Part shown: positions 6,900 through 13,881 of the stretch, in pieces
How positions within the stretch are numbered: position 1 is the stretch's first letter
How the letters are laid out: the number at the start of each line of letters is the position of its first letter
From: UBA6921 sp031363085
GTDB lineage: Bacteria; Pseudomonadota; Gammaproteobacteria; SG8-11
NCBI GenBank assembly: GCA_031363085.1
Contig: JANLTU010000198.1
Span: 1-14,242, forward strand
Direction: 5' to 3'
DNA: 14,242 nucleotides
Notes under the pieces: model-generated
What the model was told of the DNA's origin: nothing
The model's database searches: none
What the model saw: only the letters and a program-made list of their open reading frames with translations
Made by a program: the position numbers and the translations under genes

Positions 6900-7790
6900 T
6901 TAACATGTTGCGCATGCACGAGTGCCGTCCAGTCGTACCCAACCTTGGTGTACAACGACGGGGCCGATAGAAAATATGTCGCGATACGCCGCAGCAACAT
7001 CGTCTGCCTGTTCGGCAAGAATTCCCGACAATGTGAGTGTGCCACCGCATTTCACCAAGTCTGCGAAACGCGTTGCGAGTTCGCGCAGCGGATTGGCCAG
7101 AATATTGGCGATCAGGGTGTCGGCTGCCAGCGTCGGAGTATGCTCAGGCAAGAAAGTTTCAACGCGCTCCGCCACACCATTGCGCTGAGCGTTTTCGCGC
7201 GTCGCCAGCAGTGCTTGCGGATCATGATCCACCGCGACGACACGAGATGCACCCAACATGGCGGCAGCGACCGCCAGAATGCCGGAGCCGCAACCGTAGT
7301 CGATCACCGTGTGCTCAAGCGGTGGATGAGCGTCGAGCCATTCCAGGCACAGCGCGGTGGTGGGGTGGGTGCCGGTACCGAACGCCAAACCTGGGTCCAT
7401 GAAAATATTGACGGCTTGCGGATCAGGCGGCGCGCACCAACTGGGACAGATCCAGACGCGCCGCCCGAATTGCATGGGTGCGAAGTGTTCCATCCAGGCG
7501 CGCTCCCATGGCTGGTCGGCCAAGGCGTCAATGCGTGACTGCATCACCACGGATGGTCCAAGGTGCTGGGTGATCTGCGCGAGTATTGTGCGGCAGTCCA
7601 TGCTGGCCTCGAATAATCCGGTTACGCGGGTGCTGTTCCACAGCGGTGTGGTGCCCAGCGCAGGTTCGTAGAGTGGTTCGTCGTGCGTATCGCTGAGCGT
7701 GACGCTGAGTGCACCCGCTTGCGTTAATGCCTCCTCGACGGCCGGTGCGCAGTGCGCGTCGGTATCGATTTTGAGTTCGAGCCAGGGCAT
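6900..7790 (-). CDS. prmA: Ribosomal protein L11 methyltransferase
   Basis: PrmA uses S-adenosylmethionine to trimethylate amino groups of ribosomal protein L11. The 296-residue protein has the normal length. The N-terminal substrate-recognition part begins MPWLELKIDTDA and contains ALADQPWERAWMEHFAPMQFG (about 89-109). The Rossmann methyltransferase domain shows MDPGLAFGTGTHPTTALCLEWL (131-152), motif I VIDYGCGSGILAVAA (162-176), AVDHDPQAL (186-194) and the ANILANPL motif (228-235). The ATG at 7790 lies 19 nt after the accC stop, so it is likely the last gene of aroQ-accB-accC-prmA. The extreme C-terminus (after LDGTRA) is a few residues longer than usual, just before the MITE; I see no sign that the insertion changed the reading frame. 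Confidence 0.96.
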   Translation of the reverse strand: MPWLELKIDTDAHCAPAVEEALTQAGALSVTLSDTHDEPLYEPALGTTPLWNSTRVTGLFEASMDCRTILAQITQHLGPSVVMQSRIDALADQPWERAWMEHFAPMQFGRRVWICPSWCAPPDPQAVNIFMDPGLAFGTGTHPTTALCLEWLDAHPPLEHTVIDYGCGSGILAVAAAMLGASRVVAVDHDPQALLATRENAQRNGVAERVETFLPEHTPTLAADTLIANILANPLRELATRFADLVKCGGTLTLSGILAEQADDVAAAYRDIFSIGPVVVHQGWVRLDGTRACATC

Positions 7791-7809
7791 GCCGATGTAT
7801 GTCGCCGGG

Positions 7810-9165
7810 CTACTTGGGCGCTTTGTACAGCGACAGTTTCTTTTCCAGGTAATGAATATTCACACCCCCGGCGAGAAATCCGGCGTCCCGGAAAATGTCC
7901 TGATGCAACGGAATGTTCGTATCGATGCCTTCGATGACCACTTCGCTGAGCACGCTGGCCATGCGCGCACAGGCCGCAGCGCGATTTTCGGCGTGCACGA
8001 TCAGCTTGCCGATCATCGAGTCATAATACGGCGGGACCACGTAACCGTTGTAGATATGTGAGTCGACGCGCACGCCTGGACCGCCAGGTGCGTGAAACTG
8101 ATGGATGGTGCCGGCGCAAGGCATGAAGGTGCGCGCGTTTTCGGCGTTCAAACGGCACTCGATGGAATGGCCGCGCAGCACGATGTCGTTTTGTTTGAAG
8201 GTCATCGGCTCGCCAGCCGCGATGCGGATCTGCTCCTTAACAAGGTCGACACCCGTCACCATCTCGGTGACCGGATGTTCAACCTGTATGCGCGTGTTCA
8301 TTTCGATGAAGTAAAACTGGCCGTCTTCGTACAAAAATTCAAACGTGCCCGCGCCCAAATAACCCACCGCCAAGCAGGCGTCGACGCAACGTTTGCCGAT
8401 GGCGCTGCGCATTTCTTCGGTGATGCCGGGCGCCGGTGATTCCTCGACGACTTTTTGGTGACGGCGTTGCAGCGAGCAATCGCGCTCGCCCAGATAAATT
8501 GCATTGCCGTGTTGATCGGCCAACACCTGGATTTCAATGTGGCGCGGGTTTTCCAGAAACTTTTCCATGTAGACGGCCGGATTGCCGAACGCGCCTTGGG
8601 CTTCGGTGCGGGTCAGCGAGATCGAGCTCAGCAACGCGGCTTCGCTGTGCACCACGCGCATGCCGCGCCCGCCGCCGCCGCCAGAGGCTTTGATGATGAT
8701 CGGGTAGCCGATGTTGTTGGCGATGCGTAAATTTTCATCGTCAACGTCACCCAGCGATCCGTCCGAACCGGGCACGCACGGCACGCCTGCCGCCTTCATG
8801 GTTTTAATCGCCGACACTTTGTCGCCCATGATGCGGATGGTTTCGGCGCGCGGGCCGATGAACACAAAACCACTTTGCTCGACGCGTTCGGCGAAGTCGG
8901 CGTTTTCCGACAAGAACCCGTAACCGGGATGGATGGCCTGCGCATCGGTGACTTCGGCGGCACTCACCACCGCCGGAATATTCAAGTAGCTTTCAATTGA
9001 CGGCGGTGGGCCGATGCACACCGATTCGTCGGCGAGGCGCACGTGCTTCAGGTTGCGATCAGCGGTCGAGTGTACCGCGACGGTTTTGATGCCAAGCTCG
9101 CGACAGGCGCGCAAAATACGCAGCGCGATTTCTCCGCGATTGGCGATAACGATTTTTTCAAACAT
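7810..9165 (-). CDS. accC: Biotin carboxylase subunit of acetyl-CoA carboxylase
   Basis: AccC carboxylates the biotin on AccB with bicarbonate and ATP, the first half of the step that makes malonyl-CoA for fatty-acid synthesis. The 451-residue protein aligns almost position for position with E. coli AccC (449). It starts MFEKIVIANRGEIALRI. The ATP-grasp region has Lys159 and the glycine-rich lid KASGGGGGRGM (159-169). The bicarbonate/biotin active-site residues are in place: QRRHQKVVEE with Lys238, and FIEMNTRIQVEHPVTE with Glu288, Arg292 and Glu296. ECRLNAE lies near 337. It follows accB after 25 nt and precedes prmA by 19 nt. The Shine-Dalgarno sequence is weak, so coupling to accB is likely. 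Confidence 0.98.
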   Translation of the reverse strand: MFEKIVIANRGEIALRILRACRELGIKTVAVHSTADRNLKHVRLADESVCIGPPPSIESYLNIPAVVSAAEVTDAQAIHPGYGFLSENADFAERVEQSGFVFIGPRAETIRIMGDKVSAIKTMKAAGVPCVPGSDGSLGDVDDENLRIANNIGYPIIIKASGGGGGRGMRVVHSEAALLSSISLTRTEAQGAFGNPAVYMEKFLENPRHIEIQVLADQHGNAIYLGERDCSLQRRHQKVVEESPAPGITEEMRSAIGKRCVDACLAVGYLGAGTFEFLYEDGQFYFIEMNTRIQVEHPVTEMVTGVDLVKEQIRIAAGEPMTFKQNDIVLRGHSIECRLNAENARTFMPCAGTIHQFHAPGGPGVRVDSHIYNGYVVPPYYDSMIGKLIVHAENRAAACARMASVLSEVVIEGIDTNIPLHQDIFRDAGFLAGGVNIHYLEKKLSLYKAPK

Positions 9166-9190
9166 GAGTCAAGGTCCGACTGAAGCGATG

Positions 9191-9643
9191 TTATTCGAGG
9201 ACGAAGAGAGGTTGACCGTATTCCACCGGCTGGCCGTTTTCCACCAGAATTTTTTTCACGGTGCCGGCGCGATCCGCTTCGATCTGGTTGAGCAGCTTCA
9301 TCGCCTCGATGATGCACAGCGTGTCGCCTTGTTTCACCACGCTGCCGATTTCGACAAAGGCTTTTGCGCCCGGCGAGGGTGAGCGGTAATACGTGCCGAC
9401 CATCGGTGACTTCACCATGTGGCCGGTTTCTTCCGCCGGTGCCGCTTTGGCTTCGAGCGCTTTGCTCTCGATGGCAGCCGCATATTGCGGTGCTTGCATC
9501 GGCATGGCGTTGCTCATCACCACCGGCGCGCTTTGGCTGTAGCGATTGATGCGTACCGACTCTTCGCCTTCGTGGATTTCAAGTTCGGCAATGCCGGACT
9601 CTTCGACCAGCTCAATGAGTTTTTTTACTTTACGTATATCCAT
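9191..9643 (-). CDS. accB: Biotin carboxyl carrier protein of acetyl-CoA carboxylase
   Basis: AccB carries the biotin that moves the carboxyl group between AccC and the AccAD transferase. The 150-residue protein has the family architecture. An N-terminal segment MDIRKVKKLIELVEESGIAE and EIHEGEESVRI (23-32) is followed by an Ala/Pro-rich linker (about 40-72) and the lipoyl/biotinyl domain (76-150). The biotin acceptor is Lys116 in IIEAMKLLNQIEAD; the E. coli sequence is EAMKMMN, so two Leu replace two Met. That change is conservative. KSPMVGTYYRSPSP and the terminal VEYGQPLFVLE are typical. It lies directly before accC, the usual accBC pair. Confidence 0.98.
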   Translation of the reverse strand: MDIRKVKKLIELVEESGIAELEIHEGEESVRINRYSQSAPVVMSNAMPMQAPQYAAAIESKALEAKAAPAEETGHMVKSPMVGTYYRSPSPGAKAFVEIGSVVKQGDTLCIIEAMKLLNQIEADRAGTVKKILVENGQPVEYGQPLFVLE

Positions 9644-9667
9644 GACGCGTCGGTTCCAAAAGGTCGG

Positions 9668-10117
9668 TTAGTTTGAGGGGTTAGCGAGGTGTTGCAGGGC
9701 GGCTGCCAGCGCCAGTTCATAACCTTGTGCGCCGAGCCCGGAAATCACCCCGACGGCGAGATCGGAAAAATACGAGTGCCGGCGAAATTCTTCGCGGCTG
9801 AAAATATTTGAAAGGTGGACTTCGATAAACGGAATCCGCGTTGCCGCCAAGGCATCGCGCAACGCCACGCTGGTGTGGGTTAAGCCCGCCGGATTGATGA
9901 TGATAAACGCGACGTTTTCTTGCGGGGCTTGTTGCGCCCGGTTAATCAAGTCATGTTCGGCGTTGCTCTGCAAACACTGCACTTGATGCCCGGCGGTACG
10001 CGCCAGTGTTTCCAGTTTTTGATTAATGGTGGCAAGCGTGGTGTGGCCGTAAATCGCAGGCTCGCGGGTACCGAGCAGGTTGAGGTTGGGGCCGTGCAAT
10101 ACCAGCAGTGTTGCCAT
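9668..10117 (-). CDS. aroQ: 3-dehydroquinate dehydratase, type II
   Basis: AroQ dehydrates 3-dehydroquinate in the shikimate pathway toward aromatic amino acids. The 149-residue length and sequence are those of the small type II enzyme. LHGPNLNLLGTREPAIYG (7-24) includes Arg18 and the catalytic Tyr23. IINPAGLTHTSVALRDAL (73-90) holds Asn75 and the catalytic His81; the common form here is NPGAYTH, and NPA variants are known, so activity is expected. EVHLSNIFSREEFRRHSYFS (99-118) holds His101 and the substrate-binding Arg. The gene heads aroQ-accB-accC-prmA, 24 nt before accB. A good sigma-70 promoter lies about 40 nt upstream of its ATG. Confidence 0.97.
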   Translation of the reverse strand: MATLLVLHGPNLNLLGTREPAIYGHTTLATINQKLETLARTAGHQVQCLQSNAEHDLINRAQQAPQENVAFIIINPAGLTHTSVALRDALAATRIPFIEVHLSNIFSREEFRRHSYFSDLAVGVISGLGAQGYELALAAALQHLANPSN

Positions 10118-10156
10118 GAATCAGACCGTGCGCGCGCTGAATTGGAAGCGGCGCCC

Positions 10157-10185
10157 ATTATCTACAAGCGCAGTGGTCTTGTCTA
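10157..10185 (-). promoter_or_regulatory. Sigma-70 promoter for aroQ-accB-accC-prmA
   Basis: Minus-strand TAGACA (10185-10180) and GATAAT (10162-10157) each match the -35 and -10 consensus at five of six bases, with an ideal 17-bp spacer. The next bases are GGGCGCCGC, a GC-rich discriminator often linked to growth-rate or stringent control. The start site would fall near 10150, giving a leader of about 30 nt before the aroQ ATG. This is the best promoter match I see in the window. The TlpA-like gene ends at 10243, so the promoter lies in the 125-bp gap between the two units. Confidence 0.65.
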
Positions 10186-10242
10186 TAAAGCGCGTGATTC
10201 GCGGAAGATCGGAACAAATGATGACAAATTCAGCCCGAACGG

Positions 10243-10785
10243 CTACAGCAGCGATTTAATCGTTTCCTCCGCCAGTTCACGCGTGAGTTCACCACGCTGC
10301 ACCAGGGCGATGTTGCCTTTGCGGTTGATGATGACAGTGTAGGGCAGGGCGTCGAGGCGGTTACCGAATAAGCGCGACACCTTTACCGCATTGTCTTCGC
10401 CAAGCAGGGTGGGGTAGGTAATGCCGGCGTTGTCTGCATAGGCGATGACTTGTTCTTTATTGTCGATGGCGACGCCGATGAATTGCACGCCTTGCTCACC
10501 ATAGCGTTGTTGCAGTTCGATGAAGGCGGGCATTTCGCGTTTACAGGGGGGGCACCAAGTCGCCCAAAAATTCACCACGGTGACTTTGCCGTCCCACTCC
10601 GACATCGCATGCATTTTTCCGGCGAGATCCGGCAAAGAAAAATCCGGCCGGTGCTTGGAGACCATCTCTTGCGCCACCAGATGGCCTTCGGAGTGTTCGC
10701 TAAGCCACTTGTACAAGGCGTTGCCGCCCAACACGCCGCCAATGAATACCAGCACGCCCGCGAGCATTTTTAATTGTCGCTGCAT
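10243..10785 (-). CDS. TlpA/ResA-like membrane-anchored thiol-disulfide oxidoreductase
   Basis: A 180-residue periplasmic thioredoxin-fold protein. An N-terminal hydrophobic segment (about 7-24) after MQRQLK forms a signal anchor. The AhpC-TSA/Redoxin-type domain begins around KHRPDFSLPDLAGK (44-57). The active site is NFWATWCPPC (72-81), with Cys78 and Cys81 as the redox pair, and the cis-proline lies in DALPYTVIINRKG (145-157). Such proteins reduce specific periplasmic disulfides, for instance in cytochrome c maturation, and take electrons from DsbD or CcdA. Its place directly after dsbD fits that partnership. A strong Shine-Dalgarno stretch (GGGGGAGGGG) precedes the ATG. A short dyad, AGCC-GTTCG-GGCT, overlaps the stop codon but lacks a proper T-run. 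The exact substrate cannot be told. Confidence 0.9.
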   Translation of the reverse strand: MQRQLKMLAGVLVFIGGVLGGNALYKWLSEHSEGHLVAQEMVSKHRPDFSLPDLAGKMHAMSEWDGKVTVVNFWATWCPPCKREMPAFIELQQRYGEQGVQFIGVAIDNKEQVIAYADNAGITYPTLLGEDNAVKVSRLFGNRLDALPYTVIINRKGNIALVQRGELTRELAEETIKSLL

Positions 10786-10806
10786 AACCCCTCCCCCGAG
10801 TGGTGT

Positions 10807-10855
10807 GGGCGACGATGGCGCCCGTTATTGCGTGGGGGCGCTGCTTGCTGCGCCC
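10807..10855 (-). other. Four alternately complementary GC segments between dsbD and the TlpA-like gene
   Basis: Read in the direction of transcription, the 83-bp gap contains GGGCGC (10855-10850), GCGCCC (10841-10836), GGGCGC (10823-10818) and CGCCC (10811-10807). Segment 2 can pair with 1 or 3, and segment 3 with 2 or 4, so the hairpins exclude one another. The last segment ends about 7 nt before the purine-rich ribosome-binding site of the TlpA-like gene. There is no T-run in this direction, so it is not a plain terminator. It may tune translation or mRNA stability, or be a chance product of GC-rich DNA. Confidence 0.35.
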
Positions 10856-10868
10856 ATTTTCGGTCCGG

Positions 10869-13175
10869 TTAAGAACTAAACGCCCGCTCTACGTGACTAC
10901 GAAATTCTTTCGGTTTGACGAAGCCGACCAAGCGATAAGCGCGGCGCTCTTGTCCGTCCGCAGCGAAGAATAATATGGATGGCGGACCGATTAAACCAAA
11001 ACGTTTTAACAAAGCTTTGTCGGCGTCGTCATTGGCGGTGACGTCGGCTTGCAGCAACACGCTGTTTGCCAGCACCTGCTGGACTTCGGGGTTGGAGAAA
11101 GTGAACTTTTCCATTTCTTTACATGAGATGCACCAGTCGGCGTAGAAATCCACCATCACGGTTTTGTTCTGTGCCCGGGCGGCTTCCACTTCGCGGTCCA
11201 GCTCGGCATTGCCCTTGATGCGTTTGAATTTTAGATGGCCGGATTCCGCTGCGGCGATAGCGCTGCCGCCTTTGCCGGCAGAGGACGCCGCCGCCAGCAT
11301 GTGTAATGGTTGCAATACATCGCGCGCGCCGCTGGCTGAGCCGATCACCAGCAACACGCCGTAGGTAAACATCACCAAGCCTACGCCCTTCCACAGCTTG
11401 CGCCAGCCGTTGGCGCCCGCGCCGAAGGGTTCAAATGCGCCTAGATAAATTGCAGCGACGATCAACAACGCGGCCCACAGGAACAGGCTCACTTGCGCAG
11501 GGATAATGCGTTCCAGCATCCAGATCGCCACCGCGATCATCAGTACGCCGAACACGGCTTTGATGGTGTCCATCCAACTGCCGGCGCGCGGCAAAATTTT
11601 CCCGGCTGAAGTGCCGATGGCCAGCAGCGGCGCGCCCATGCCCATACTCAGCATAAACAGCGCCGCGCCGCCCAGCACCGCGTCGCCGCTTTGTCCGATG
11701 TAAATCAAGGCGCCGGCCAGCGGCGCAGCCACGCACGGGCCGACAATGAGCGCGGATAAAAATCCCATGATGGCAACGCCGGTGAGCGTACCCCCTTTCT
11801 GTTTGTTGCTCAGCTCAGTGAGTTTGCTCTGCAAGAAACTGGGCATTTGCAGTTCGTAGAAGCCGAACATCGACAAGGACAGCAGCAGGAAGACCGCTGC
11901 AAACGAGCCCAGCACCCACGGGTTTTGAAACATCGCCTGCACGTTGCTGCCGAACAATCCGGCGATCACGCCTGCGCCGGTGTAGGCCGCCGCCATCGCC
12001 AACACATATACCAGCGACAAGATAAATGCGCGCCGCGTGGTGAGTGTTTCGCCTTGCCCGACGATGATGCTCGACAGGATCGGGATCATTGGGAACACGC
12101 AGGGTGTGAATGCAAGCAGCAAGCCGAAACCAAAAAAGCTCAGCAGCACCAGCGGGATGTTGTCGCCTGCCAGCGTGGCGGCGATTTGATCTTGTTCCGA
12201 GACGATGGGCGCGGGTGCGCTGCTCGAACCCACCGAGGCCGTGCCGGCCATCGCCACGCCCGCCGGGAGTGAGATCGGCAGCGCGCGTTCTTGCGGCGGG
12301 TAACAGAATCCAGCTTCCGCGCAGCCCTGATATTTTGCCACCAAGGTAATGTTGGTGGCGCCAAGGTTGCTGCGCAGCAGCGGGAGCTTGACTTCAACGC
12401 CGCCGTGGTAGACCTCCATGTTGCCGAAGTTCTCATCGTTCTTCATTTGACCTTTCGGAAACGTCACCGCCCCCAACGAAATGCCGTTGGCATCGCGAAT
12501 TTCAAAACTGAATTTCTCGCGGTACAGGTAGTAACCGTCGGCGATTTCCCAGTGCGCCACCAAGTTGTTGCCGTCGAGCATGTCGGGCGAATAGGCGAAA
12601 GCCTGATCGACTTCCAGAAACGGATCGTCGCTTTTTCCCAGACCCAAGCTCGAACCAAATTTCTTCAGCGCCGAAAACGCAGAGCCGCCGCTTTTGAGTG
12701 GTGCCGCCGGGGCTTCGACAAGTGGCGCTGCCGCTGCGAGCTTGAGCGACACTTTTTGCGTTTGCGGCGGATAACACACGCCGATGTCGGCGCAACCTTG
12801 GTAGACGGCGGTGAATTGCAGCGTGTCACCGCTGAAATTCTTGCGGTCGAGGGGGATATCGATCACCGCTTTGTTGCGGTAGGTCTCAACTTTGCCGAAG
12901 AATTCATCGGTCTTGATTTTGCCCTGCGGAAAGCTCGGGCTGCCGAGCGTGGCGCCGCTGCTGTCGGAAGTAAATTTGAATTTCTCGCGGTACAGGTAAT
13001 AGCCGTCGGTGATTGCAAAACTGGCCCGCACCGTCTGGGCGTCGGGCGCAGACGCCGACAGCACGAAGGCTTGCTCGGGCGGTAACGGTTCTTCGTTATC
13101 ACTGAGCGCGACTAGCGCAAAACCGCTGCCTGCGTACAGACTCATTACCACCCAGGCAAGAAAATTTCGAATCAT
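10869..13175 (-). CDS. dsbD: Thiol:disulfide interchange protein DsbD with two tandem alpha domains
   Basis: DsbD carries electrons from cytoplasmic thioredoxin across the inner membrane to periplasmic partners such as DsbC and TlpA-like proteins. This 768-residue form is about 200 residues longer than E. coli DsbD because the N-terminal alpha domain occurs twice, at about 33-145 and 189-303. Both copies keep DGYYLYREKF (57-66 and 213-222) and the Cys pair in YQGC(A)-x3/4-CYPP (Cys128/134 and Cys285/291). The eight-span beta domain (about 338-613) has Cys359 in FTPCVFPM and Cys481 in VGPCVAAPL. The C-terminal thioredoxin domain has DFYADWCISCKEME with Cys682 and Cys685. These eight are the only Cys. 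The ATG at 13175 begins a signal peptide and overlaps the cutA stop as ATGA; a TTG 30 nt upstream is less likely. Confidence 0.96.
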   Translation of the reverse strand: MIRNFLAWVVMSLYAGSGFALVALSDNEEPLPPEQAFVLSASAPDAQTVRASFAITDGYYLYREKFKFTSDSSGATLGSPSFPQGKIKTDEFFGKVETYRNKAVIDIPLDRKNFSGDTLQFTAVYQGCADIGVCYPPQTQKVSLKLAAAAPLVEAPAAPLKSGGSAFSALKKFGSSLGLGKSDDPFLEVDQAFAYSPDMLDGNNLVAHWEIADGYYLYREKFSFEIRDANGISLGAVTFPKGQMKNDENFGNMEVYHGGVEVKLPLLRSNLGATNITLVAKYQGCAEAGFCYPPQERALPISLPAGVAMAGTASVGSSSAPAPIVSEQDQIAATLAGDNIPLVLLSFFGFGLLLAFTPCVFPMIPILSSIIVGQGETLTTRRAFILSLVYVLAMAAAYTGAGVIAGLFGSNVQAMFQNPWVLGSFAAVFLLLSLSMFGFYELQMPSFLQSKLTELSNKQKGGTLTGVAIMGFLSALIVGPCVAAPLAGALIYIGQSGDAVLGGAALFMLSMGMGAPLLAIGTSAGKILPRAGSWMDTIKAVFGVLMIAVAIWMLERIIPAQVSLFLWAALLIVAAIYLGAFEPFGAGANGWRKLWKGVGLVMFTYGVLLVIGSASGARDVLQPLHMLAAASSAGKGGSAIAAAESGHLKFKRIKGNAELDREVEAARAQNKTVMVDFYADWCISCKEMEKFTFSNPEVQQVLANSVLLQADVTANDDADKALLKRFGLIGPPSILFFAADGQERRAYRLVGFVKPKEFRSHVERAFSS
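12511..12546 (-). repeat. Second copy of an intragenic repeat in dsbD
   Basis: This stretch encodes the DGYYLYREKF part of the second alpha domain. It matches 12979-13014 at 33 of 36 bases, 468 bp (156 codons) away. It is the best conserved nucleotide trace of the domain duplication and could also allow recombination between the copies. Confidence 0.75.
12979..13014 (-). repeat. First copy of an intragenic repeat in dsbD
   Basis: This is the partner of 12511-12546, encoding the same DGYYLYREKF segment in the first alpha domain. The mismatches are three, two at third codon positions around the Tyr codons and one at Ala/Thr, which shows selection on the protein sequence. Confidence 0.75.
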
Positions 13176-13501
13176 GGAGTAGTTCTCATCGTTGCGCTCA
13201 GCCAAGCAAGGTAGGGAGGAAACCCGGTGCTGATAGGGACCGCGATCACTTCCGGAAGTTCATAAGGATGCTGTGATGTAATCATGTTCTGCAACGCGTC
13301 AAACAAATCCACGCGCGACTTGATCACCAGCAGAACCTCATCACTGACCTCGATTTGCCCCTTCCAGGCGTAGTACGAACGCAGCCCCGCAACCACATTA
13401 ACGCACGCCGCCAGCCGTGCTTCCACCACACAGCGTGCAATCTGCTGCGCGCTTTCTTGCGTGGGGCAAGTGCTCAAAACCACATGGAAGTTATCGGCCA
13501 T
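13172..13501 (-). CDS. cutA: Divalent-cation tolerance protein CutA
   Basis: CutA1 proteins are small trimeric proteins linked to copper tolerance in E. coli; their exact role is unsettled. The 109-residue product has the family length and its typical segments: VVLSTCPTQESAQQIARCVVEARLAACVNV (7-36), the SYYAWKGQIEVSDEVLLVIKS stretch (42-62), and HPYELPEVIAVPIS (78-91) with YLAWL near the end. The ATG at 13501 is used; only a poor GAG-type ribosome-binding site lies upstream. The stop overlaps the dsbD ATG, so the two are translationally coupled. cutA next to dsbD is also the E. coli arrangement, where dsbD was once called cutA2. Confidence 0.96.
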   Translation of the reverse strand: MADNFHVVLSTCPTQESAQQIARCVVEARLAACVNVVAGLRSYYAWKGQIEVSDEVLLVIKSRVDLFDALQNMITSQHPYELPEVIAVPISTGFPPYLAWLSATMRTTP

Positions 13502-13534
13502 TGATGAGCTCTCGTGACAAGGCAGGTGGAGTGC

Positions 13535-13563
13535 ATTATCGGTCGGAACCCGCCGCGAGCCAA
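13535..13563 (-). promoter_or_regulatory. Candidate sigma-70 promoter for cutA-dsbD-TlpA-like
   Basis: Minus-strand TTGGCT (13563-13558) and GATAAT (13540-13535) are separated by 17 bp. The -10 matches five of six consensus bases and the -35 four of six. The predicted start is near 13528, about 27 nt before the cutA ATG. It is the best match in the gap upstream of cutA. Confidence 0.5.
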
Positions 13564-13637
13564 ATGGGGTAGCGGCAATTTTTAGAGGCGGTCAGTTTTA
13601 TAGGTCAGGATTTGCACGCTTACAAGGATGAGCGTAG

Positions 13638-13790
13638 ATGCGGGTAGCAGTTGCTGGGTTAAAAGTGAAAGCAGTGATGTTGGTGTATGCACTGGTATTT
13701 GTGCCAATCCGCCCTCATAGAACAACCTATGCAGTTTTTTCTCATGCGGCTCAAGCGTGCCATGCTAAGTCATGGCGCCAGCATTATTAA
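13638..13790 (+). CDS. Doubtful 50-residue ORF with hydrophobic N-terminus
   Basis: The only plus-strand reading frame in this gap with some signs of a gene. It starts ATG at 13638, has AAGGA about 10 nt upstream, and would encode 50 residues. Residues about 2-24 are hydrophobic (VAVAGLKVKAVMLVYALVFV), the rest is basic and His-rich. A hairpin (13805-13819) follows 15 nt after the stop. There is no clear promoter and I recognise no family. All certain genes here are on the other strand. I think it is more likely chance than real. Confidence 0.15.
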   Translation: MRVAVAGLKVKAVMLVYALVFVPIRPHRTTYAVFSHAAQACHAKSWRQHY

Positions 13791-13881
13791 TGCAATTCTG
13801 CAAGCCTGACCCAGTCAGGAGTGTTTATTGATGGATGACGGGCTCAAGCCCGATGTAGCGAGCAAGTGATTGCGTAACAAC

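Larger units (their letters stand above)
13502..13881. other. 380-bp intergenic region with hairpins and no convincing gene
   Basis: Apart from the candidate cutA promoter, this gap holds three perfect short hairpins: CATAG-AACAAC-CTATG (13716-13731), CCTGAC-CCA-GTCAGG (13805-13819) and CGGGC-TCAA-GCCCG (about 13839-13852). The second is followed on the plus strand by a T-rich GTGTTTATTG and could be a weak terminator. The third lies about 30-45 nt downstream of the DarG-like stop and may stabilise the end of that transcript, but no T-run follows it on the minus strand. I recognise no gene remnant, tRNA or insertion sequence in it. Confidence 0.5.

Noticed and set aside
6704..7045. N-terminal extension of the zinc-ribbon protein by 114 codons
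   Set aside because: The extension reads through the MITE and into prmA in another frame; family members begin at the zinc ribbon.
6945..7538. Plus-strand ORF of 197 codons opposite prmA
   Set aside because: It overlaps the conserved PrmA catalytic domain on the other strand and shows no family features.
9668..10117. NPAGLTH instead of NPGAYTH in AroQ as a sign of lost function
   Set aside because: The catalytic Asn75, His81, Tyr23 and His101 are all present and an Ala at this place occurs in active relatives.
12291..13085. Plus-strand ORF of 264 codons opposite dsbD
   Set aside because: It is a mirror of the duplicated alpha domains of DsbD; its own internal similarity comes from that duplication.
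13176..13205. TTG start for DsbD ten codons upstream
   Set aside because: It would put charged residues before the signal peptide; the ATG at 13175 gives a proper leader and an ATGA overlap with cutA.
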